This document shows, one piece after another, positions 55,580-61,648 of a stretch of DNA of 64,000 bases. A program made the translations under genes and the position numbers. Position 1 is the first letter of the stretch. Every line of letters begins with the position of its first letter. The DNA comes from Verrucomicrobiota bacterium (lineage in GTDB: Bacteria; Verrucomicrobiota; Verrucomicrobiia; Limisphaerales; UBA11320): positions 124,001 through 188,000 of the forward strand of contig JACQFQ010000043.1 in the NCBI GenBank assembly GCA_016199985.1. The letters are read 5' to 3'. A model generated the notes under the pieces. That model was not told the origin of the DNA, did not search any database, and saw only the letters and a list, made by a program, of their open reading frames with translations.

Positions 55580-56755
55580 ATGAACAAACCTCTCCTCTCC
55601 ATCTTGCTCGCGGGGTTCTTGCGGGCCGCGCTCGTGATCCCTGTCACGGCGGCTGAACGCAATCCACCCGCAAGCGTTGAAGTGACGGCGGCGATGCGGC
55701 CTTATTTGGACAGCTACAAACTGGCGGGAATCGTCGGTGTTATCGCGGACAAGAGCGGAAAGGTTCACTACAAGAATCTTCTTGGCTACGCCGATGTCGA
55801 GGCGAGGAAGCCGATCCGTGAGGACAACATGTTCTGGATCGCTTCGATGACAAAGATGTTCGCGGGCGCGTCGATCATGATGCTCGTGGACGAGGGCAGG
55901 GTGAGCCTCGATGATCCCGTGACGAAGTTCATCCCGCAGCTCGGCAACTGGATGGTGGTCGCGGAGAAGGGCGAGGCTCATGTGGTGCTGGAGCGTTTGG
56001 TTCGTCCGGTCACGCTTCGACATGTGTTGAGCCACACCAGTGGCCTCACGGGCAGTTCTGAGCTGCAGAAGGAGACGGGGTCCGACAGCGTGCCGTTGAA
56101 AACCCGGGCCTTGAGCTCGGTGAGCGGTCCGCTCCAATGGCAGCCCGGCGAAAAGTATCAATATGGCAATCAAGGCATGAACATCGCCGCGCGCATCGTG
56201 GAGATTGTCAGCGGGATGCCTTACGAAGACTTTCTGCAGAAGCGCTTCTTCAATCCGCTGGGCATGACGGACACGACATTCTGGCCCGGCAAAGCGCAGA
56301 TTGCCCGCCTTGCCGGAACGTACGGTCCGAACAAGGAGAGGAACGGATACGCCCGGGGCGACATTGGTTACCTAACGAAACCGTATAGCGATCGAACGCG
56401 CCGCTTTCCCGAGGCCGGCGGGGGCCTGTTCTCCACGACGCATGACATTCTTCGCTATGGCCTGATGCTGGCGAACAACGGCGAGTTGAAGGGTCACCGC
56501 TACCTCTCGCCTGCGGCGATGGACGAGTTGCGCAAAGAGCAAACGGGCGCCACCAAGGTCAACTACAGCCTGGGCTATCACCTGCGCAACGGCCTGTTTG
56601 GGCATGACGGCGCCTATGGCACCGATTTGTCGGTGAACCCGACAAACGGCATGGTGGCCGTTTTCATGGTCCAATGCCCCGGACCCGACCAGTGGGTGGC
56701 GCGCGATTTGTTCCTCAAGACAGCCACGAAGGTCTTTCCGAGAGCCGCTCCCTGA
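55580..56755 (+). CDS. Exported serine hydrolase, beta-lactamase fold
   Basis: Secreted or periplasmic 391-aa protein starting at the ATG at 55580, with a signal peptide ending near PVTAAERN. The class C beta-lactamase/DD-peptidase motifs are SMTK (Ser89-Lys92), YGNQG near residue 194 and HDGAYGTD near residue 340 in place of K-T/S-G. This His-x-Gly version is usual for esterase/peptidase relatives. The substrate is unknown; a role in peptide or ester turnover is more likely than antibiotic resistance. The start region of the divergent 824-aa hydrolase lies 228 bp away. Confidence 0.9.
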   Translation: MNKPLLSILLAGFLRAALVIPVTAAERNPPASVEVTAAMRPYLDSYKLAGIVGVIADKSGKVHYKNLLGYADVEARKPIREDNMFWIASMTKMFAGASIMMLVDEGRVSLDDPVTKFIPQLGNWMVVAEKGEAHVVLERLVRPVTLRHVLSHTSGLTGSSELQKETGSDSVPLKTRALSSVSGPLQWQPGEKYQYGNQGMNIAARIVEIVSGMPYEDFLQKRFFNPLGMTDTTFWPGKAQIARLAGTYGPNKERNGYARGDIGYLTKPYSDRTRRFPEAGGGLFSTTHDILRYGLMLANNGELKGHRYLSPAAMDELRKEQTGATKVNYSLGYHLRNGLFGHDGAYGTDLSVNPTNGMVAVFMVQCPGPDQWVARDLFLKTATKVFPRAAP

Positions 56756-57265
56756 GGCCATTCAATTGGACGCATTCCTTGCCGGCCTCGTCCCTCGTCG
56801 CTGGTTCGTCGTGTGAGCGCGATCTCCCGCCTAGCTTCTTACTGGATGGCGTATGCCGTCTGATAGGCCGGTTGCGATCGCTGGCGGCGCCGCAAACGGG
56901 ACCGTAAGGATTTACATCCAGTCGCGACGAAGGAGAGTGAGCCAGTCCACAATGAATGGCGTCCGCAAACCCCCCGAAGAAAGGAATGCCCACCGCCGCG
57001 CGGCCGGGAATGAGGCGCGATAATGCGCGACATTCGGCAAGACCTTGCGTAAGGAGTTCAGCTCTCCTCCGACACATTCATGAACGCGAAAGCACAGCGC
57101 CTTCTTGGACGTGGTTGTCAGAAGTTTTGCCGGGGCCGCGCGGCAACTCGATCCTCACCCGTTGAAATGCTCCCCACCCATTAGACGCAATGCCGCCGAG
57201 GCGCTGCTCGCCCTTCCAAAACGCGGAGCGCGGAGCTTTGGCTTGGCGGCGAGCGCGATGTCTTG
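56756..57265. other. 510-bp intergenic region without a supported gene
   Basis: Lies between the convergent serine hydrolase and the broken phosphodiesterase. Short frames exist on both strands without motifs. It has the look of decayed sequence or an interspersed intergenic element; no inverted-repeat ends or transposase remnant could be recognised. Confidence 0.45.
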
Positions 57266-57988
57266 CTACTCGGAGACCAGAATCTCGTTCAAGATTCTGC
57301 CCTGCGCGTTCGGAAGCGCCTTCCCCAACAGGCGCGCAATCGTGGGGGCCACATCAATGTTGTCCACCAATCCGATCTTGGCTCCACTCTTGATGCCGCG
57401 ACCAGCGACGATGAACGCGGCGTTCATGCGAGCGTCGCTCGCGCGCAATTCCTGACGCAGCCGCGGCGTGGAGTGAAGGAGCGGCTCCGGCGAGTCTGGA
57501 AAGTCATCGTCGAGGGATTTCGAGTTGCGAGTGCAGGGCCAGTTTATTCCCGCCGTCCGCATTCCCGCGTCGTGCAGCAAGTCGTAAAGAGTCGGCGCCG
57601 CGACCAGTTCCGACTTGTCCCGCCTGGGATCAACGCTCACCGGCGCATCCGCTTCGCCGCGCGTCAGGATTCCATTGAACAGCACCGAATGCCGGTCTGC
57701 GCGCAGGCCCGTCACGAGGGTCGTGTGATTCGGCCACGTCATCGTTGGGTTGCAGACGCGCATTCCTTCGGCCATCACTCCCGCCGTCGCCAGCTTGCGA
57801 AGGCGCGGAATCGGCGTCTTCTCGTCGGCCAGCATTGCGGCCGGAAATCCGTCAATCGTGACAAGAACGACGCGCGGGTCCGTGTCCGCCGCGGCGGGAA
57901 CGCGGGCGCTCGACAGAAGAAAAAGCAATGCGACAAGGCGACTGACAGCCGCTCCGCGCCTCAGTGTTGTTGCGTTTTGTGTCATCAT
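57266..57988 (-). pseudogene. Nucleotide pyrophosphatase/phosphodiesterase with internal deletion
   Basis: Relic of a secreted alkaline-phosphatase-superfamily phosphodiesterase. The frame is intact (240 aa from the ATG at 57988) but the family is normally over 400 aa. The N-terminal half is present: signal peptide, VVLVTIDGFPAAML with a metal Asp, and NPTMTWPNHTTLVTG with the Thr nucleophile. The final ~55 residues are also normal (ASDARMNAAFIVAGRGIK, GLVDNIDVAPTIARLLG). The region between, which carries the D-x-x-H, D-H-G and GxxG-H-G metal ligands, is missing after LHSTPRLRQEL. An in-frame deletion of roughly 170 codons is the simplest reading. The product should be catalytically dead. Confidence 0.75.
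57428..57442. repeat. Perfect 7-bp inverted repeat beside the deletion junction
   Basis: GCGAGCG and CGCTCGC flank a single T, at the point where the two halves of the phosphodiesterase relic meet. Such a hairpin could have promoted the deletion. Confidence 0.5.
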
Positions 57989-58057
57989 GATCCGCTTGAA
58001 GGGCCCGCGGGTCCAGGGGTGTTTCATGGATTCTCGGCAGGCGAGCGACGTCGCCGG

Positions 58058-59230
58058 CTACGGCGTCCAAAACGTTCCCAGATGTTCCAGGATCTTCGCG
58101 CGGAGTTCATCGCCATTCACCGCCGAGCTGTGGCGCCACAGGACTTTTCCGTCCCGATCCACCAGAATGGTGTGAGGAACCCCGCCGGGCCATTCGGGGT
58201 CGAGGGCGTTCATCAAATCTTCCATGCTCCCGCCTTTGAAGATGTAGCTGTTCGACTTTCGTCCTTCCTCTTTGACCGATTTCTTCATGCGTTCCGAGAG
58301 GCCGGCGCTGTTCTTTTCGAGAAACGCTTTTACCTTCGCCGCATCGCCGGCCTCATCCACGCTGACGTTGATGAACTCAAAATTGCGCATGTCGAACTTG
58401 CGCGATGTTTTCACCAACTCTGGGAATTCAACCACGCACGGGACGCACCACGTCGCCCAAACATTGAACAGGCGAATGTTCTTGGTCCCTCCTTTGCGCA
58501 GCGTGGCGACGCCGGCGACGTCAATGGATTCAACATCGACCGGTGTCTTGTCCCACTTCTCCGCTTGCCTGGCGATTCCAGCTTGTTTGCTTCGCCATTT
58601 CGTCGCGCATCCGTGAGGTTTGGTGATGGGCGCCGGCACGGGTTGGCCGGCGAGCAGCGCCTCAACGGCGTTGCGGGCGTCGGAGGATTTCACCGTCGCG
58701 GGATCCGCGTATTGCGAATCATCGAAGCGGCCCTTGTAACGCAGCCTGCGATCGGCGTCGAAGATGAAGACATGCGGGGTGGCAAGGCAGCCGTAGGCTT
58801 TGGCCGTCGCTTGCGTCTCGCCGTCGTACAGATAGGGGAAATCGAAGCCTCTCTCCGCGGCATATCGCTTCATGTCCTCGAAACCGTCGCTGTATTTCGA
58901 GTATCCAAGCTCATCGATGCTCAGCCCATCCGGATGATTTGGGTTGATGGCGACGAAAGACAGCCCTTTGCCCCTGAAATCCGCGAGAAGCTTTTTCAAT
59001 CGCCCTTCCGCGCCGTGCGAGGTGGGACAGTGATTGGAAGTGAAGAAAATCATCAACACCTTGCCGTCTTTGTATTCGGCGAGGCGATGGGTCTTGCCGT
59101 CAATGCCCGGCAGCGCGAAGTCCGGGGCGGGATCGCCGATGAGCAAATCAGCCAGGCCGTCTTCGGCGCGCGCGGCAACGCCGCTGGCGAGAAAGGTGAA
59201 CAGAGCGAGAAAGAGAGCGGGAGTTTTCAT
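58058..59230 (-). CDS. Exported double thioredoxin-fold protein (redoxin + TlpA-like)
   Basis: Periplasmic redox protein, 390 aa from the ATG at 59230 (a TTG upstream is rejected). Signal peptide about residues 1-22. Domain 1 (about 33-190) is a peroxiredoxin/AhpC-like redoxin: GDPAPDFALPGIDGK and FFTSNHCPTSHGAEG, with a single Cys. Domain 2 (about 225-385) is TlpA/ResA-like with the redox motif NVWATWCVPCVVEFP. A likely role is disulphide reduction or cytochrome c maturation outside the cytoplasm. The VOC gene lies 21 bp upstream on the same strand. Confidence 0.9.
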   Translation of the reverse strand: MKTPALFLALFTFLASGVAARAEDGLADLLIGDPAPDFALPGIDGKTHRLAEYKDGKVLMIFFTSNHCPTSHGAEGRLKKLLADFRGKGLSFVAINPNHPDGLSIDELGYSKYSDGFEDMKRYAAERGFDFPYLYDGETQATAKAYGCLATPHVFIFDADRRLRYKGRFDDSQYADPATVKSSDARNAVEALLAGQPVPAPITKPHGCATKWRSKQAGIARQAEKWDKTPVDVESIDVAGVATLRKGGTKNIRLFNVWATWCVPCVVEFPELVKTSRKFDMRNFEFINVSVDEAGDAAKVKAFLEKNSAGLSERMKKSVKEEGRKSNSYIFKGGSMEDLMNALDPEWPGGVPHTILVDRDGKVLWRHSSAVNGDELRAKILEHLGTFWTP

Positions 59231-59251
59231 GCGGGTGAATGTGAGCAAGGG

Positions 59252-59734
59252 TTATTTCCTCCTCGGCTCCCACAGTTCGATGCGGGTTCCTTCCGGGTCT
59301 GTCACCCAAGTGAAGCGGCCATAGCTGTAATCCTTCACATTCTCAACGGCCACACCGCCGCGTTTGAGCTGTTCTATCATGCGATCCAGGTTGGCCACTC
59401 GGTAGTTGATCATGTAGGGCGAGGTTGAAGAACCGAAATAGGTGGTGTTGGTGGGGAACAGCGACCACACGGTCCGTCCCATGCGCTCCGGGTCGTCTTT
59501 CTCCCGCCAATCGAAGTTCACATACCCGTTCTTGGCGTCGATGCCCAAATGCGCGCGGTACCAGGCCTCCATGGCTTTCGGGTCACGAGCCTTCATGAAG
59601 ACTCCGCCGATGCCAGTCACCGCTTCCATCTCGACGGTCCTTTTGACGCTTTCCTGCGATGAGGATCGAGTGGACCAAAGGCAACCGGCGGCCACGAGCA
59701 AGGCGCCGAAAGTAATGAATCGTTCAGTCTTCAT
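59252..59734 (-). CDS. Exported VOC (glyoxalase-like) protein
   Basis: 160 aa with an N-terminal signal sequence (FITFGALLVAAGCLWS) in which AAGC could be a lipobox, making it a possible lipoprotein. The remainder is one vicinal-oxygen-chelate domain: GIGGVFMKARDPKAMEAWYR, HLGIDAKNGYVNFDW and WVTDPEGTRIELWEPRR. VOC proteins are usually cytoplasmic, so the export signal is notable. Metal or substrate unknown. Probably an operon with the following thioredoxin-fold gene. Confidence 0.87.
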   Translation of the reverse strand: MKTERFITFGALLVAAGCLWSTRSSSQESVKRTVEMEAVTGIGGVFMKARDPKAMEAWYRAHLGIDAKNGYVNFDWREKDDPERMGRTVWSLFPTNTTYFGSSTSPYMINYRVANLDRMIEQLKRGGVAVENVKDYSYGRFTWVTDPEGTRIELWEPRRK

Positions 59735-59936
59735 GGCGATTGTTATGCGATGGTTCAGAGCGAACTTTTACTGATCGGAAGGAGTTTTCGGGACTCTTGA
59801 TTCAGGCACAAGCGCGGTTCACCTTCGCGCCTATCGCTCAGGCTCGAGAGTAGCATCAAACGCATCGCGTGTTTTCACGCCTATCGTCGAAGCCGAAATC
59901 TGTTTACGCCGCGACGCGTGGATTTCGGTTCGCGCT

Positions 59937-61181
59937 CTACAGTCCGCCTAAATGAAAGGCGGATGACACTGGTCCCCAGCCTGCCGCGTTGTGCGCCTGC
60001 ACCTTCACCGACCAGTTCGGAACGTAGTCCAGGCTGAAACTCGCCGTCAGCGTGGTTACAGAAACGGTCTGCGTGAAAGCGCCCGCGCCATCGCTACCGG
60101 TGATGATGACGAGATACTGATCGATCGGGCTATTGCCGGCATCCGGCGCCTGCCAAGTGGCGACGAGCGTGTCGGTCGTGCCGCTTGGGTCTTGATTTGC
60201 CCAGGTCGCCGCAACGTCTGTGGGCGCGGAAGGCGCGATCGTGGCCGCAGAAGTCGTCACCCTGATCGGCGTTGAGGCGCGGCTTGACCCGCCGAGCGTC
60301 GTGTTCACGACGGTCACCTCATAGGTCGTCTGAGGTTGCAGCGAAGAAACAGTTCCCGTCGTGGCCGAGCCGATCACGGTGGTCGTGAGGATCGAAGCCG
60401 GTGAATGGACAGGCGTCGCCGTCAATACTGACGAAAGGATGGCCAGCGGATTTACGGCGTTCGGCGTCCATGAAACCTGAAACTGATCATTTATTTGAAC
60501 CGCGCTCACGCCGCCCGGCGCCGGCGGGATCGGAACGATGAGATGCGCCTCGTGGTTTGCGTTGTAAATAAGATCGCCAAACGCATCGCTTCCGCCCGTC
60601 GGATTCACCGCGTCGATCATCGGCGTCGCGGAAATCACGTTGCCGGCAAAATCCCAAACCACCACCGCCGTGGCCGTGTGCGTGGTCGTGTGGTATCCGC
60701 CGCCGCGACCGCTGCCGCCGCAACGAGTGGACAAACTCACCACGCCGCTAGGATAGCCGCTCGTGACATCAAACCCGGCGCTCACCGTCTCTTGAATTCC
60801 GCCGCACGAATGGCCCAGGATCGCGAAGGCTGTGGACTGCGGCAGCCGCAGTTGCGTCGGCGTTTCCACCAGCAACCGGTAAAAACCCCGAGCGCCGGCG
60901 GCCACGTTGGTTATCGTCATCGTCTTCAGCGTTCCGTCGCCCAAAATCCCCCACGGGTTGTCCGTCCACTGCCGCAGATCCGAAGAGACTTGCGCCCTGT
61001 AAAAACTCAGGCTGTCGGTGTTAAACGACAAATTCAAATCCCTCCCTGATGGCGTCGCGACTATTGCGCCTGGAGGCGCCGCCACTGCCGCGAACGCAAA
61101 CGAGTCGATGAGAGCCAGCGCTGCAACAAGCAATACGACAACCCGCGCCGTCGGAAGAATTTTGCGTTGAACGGTTATCAT
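59937..61181 (-). CDS. Secreted fibronectin type III protein with Gly/Cys-rich domain
   Basis: Exported 414-aa protein; signal peptide about residues 1-34 (ending FAAVAAPPG). Residues ~40-105 hold the verrucomicrobial-type segment (DSLSFYRAQVSSDLRQWTD...GFYRLLV). Residues ~110-215 are a compact unknown domain starting AFAILGHSCGGIQETVSAGF and containing SLSTRCGGSGRGGGYHTT with two conserved-looking Cys. Two fibronectin type III domains complete it (about 220-310 and 315-412; TTYEVTVVNTT, NWSVKVQAHNAAGWG). No catalytic motif; likely a surface or matrix binding protein. Promoter faces the integrase relic region. Confidence 0.82.
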   Translation of the reverse strand: MITVQRKILPTARVVVLLVAALALIDSFAFAAVAAPPGAIVATPSGRDLNLSFNTDSLSFYRAQVSSDLRQWTDNPWGILGDGTLKTMTITNVAAGARGFYRLLVETPTQLRLPQSTAFAILGHSCGGIQETVSAGFDVTSGYPSGVVSLSTRCGGSGRGGGYHTTTHTATAVVVWDFAGNVISATPMIDAVNPTGGSDAFGDLIYNANHEAHLIVPIPPAPGGVSAVQINDQFQVSWTPNAVNPLAILSSVLTATPVHSPASILTTTVIGSATTGTVSSLQPQTTYEVTVVNTTLGGSSRASTPIRVTTSAATIAPSAPTDVAATWANQDPSGTTDTLVATWQAPDAGNSPIDQYLVIITGSDGAGAFTQTVSVTTLTASFSLDYVPNWSVKVQAHNAAGWGPVSSAFHLGGL

Positions 61182-61648
61182 ACAGCTGCTGTTTTGGAAC
61201 GTAGTCCTGAGGGGGCGGCGTGGTCAAGGGTGACTCAACCGACTTTCGGTCCAGCAAGGGAGAGCCTCCGTCTTGCGCCACGGAAACACCCAACACCGGA
61301 GAGCCCCAGCCGCAAATCACCTGCGAGTATGCCGCCTGCGAGCGCGCGCAATGCTTTGCAAGTTTCCCGGGTTCCTGACTTCTGCGAAAGCGAACCCGAG
61401 TAACTGATCAACCACAGTTCGGTTTTCGAGGGGGATGCGATCGGGATCACGGCCTGTCTTTCCAACGGAGAGACAATCGAGAAGGCGCAGCGGATTGCGG
61501 CGCACAAGTCGCCTGAGTTCAGCGTCCCGCGCGTCACGGAAGGGGCGTGGAGCGATCGGCGCCCGGTGTGGCCGATCAACGTCGGCATGGCGGCGATTTT
61601 TTCCCCTGAAGCTGTTACCTTTCCCTGGTCAGCGGCATTCATTTGTAG
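61182..61648. other. 467-bp gap with integrase relic and promoter of the sigma fusion
   Basis: Between the fibronectin-III gene (leftward) and the sigma fusion (rightward). Its middle part holds the integrase fragment. The last ~100 bp before 61649 should include the promoter of the fusion gene; I see no clear -35/-10 pair. Confidence 0.5.
61404..61540 (+). pseudogene. Decayed tyrosine recombinase (integrase) C-terminal fragment
   Basis: In the frame of 61440, after a stop at 61401, the translation includes IGITACLSNGETIEKAQRIA followed by AHKSPEFS. This matches the C-terminal block of phage-type integrases (A-T-G-I-T-A-Y-L...G-G-T-I-E-K-A-Q...A-x-H-E-S-P...T-K-L-Y-D-R). The frame does not continue into the catalytic Tyr motif, and there is no upstream catalytic Arg/His region in frame, so it is a dead remnant. 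It marks past integration near 61.5 kb. Confidence 0.55.

Noticed and set aside
52877-56755. Antibiotic-resistance beta-lactamases.
   Set aside because: The third motif is HSG/HDG rather than KTG, and the multidomain design fits the broad esterase/peptidase branch.
57263-59428. A 721-codon open frame on the plus strand.
   Set aside because: It runs antisense to the phosphodiesterase relic and the conserved thioredoxin-fold and VOC genes. It has no domain motifs and reflects high GC at third positions.
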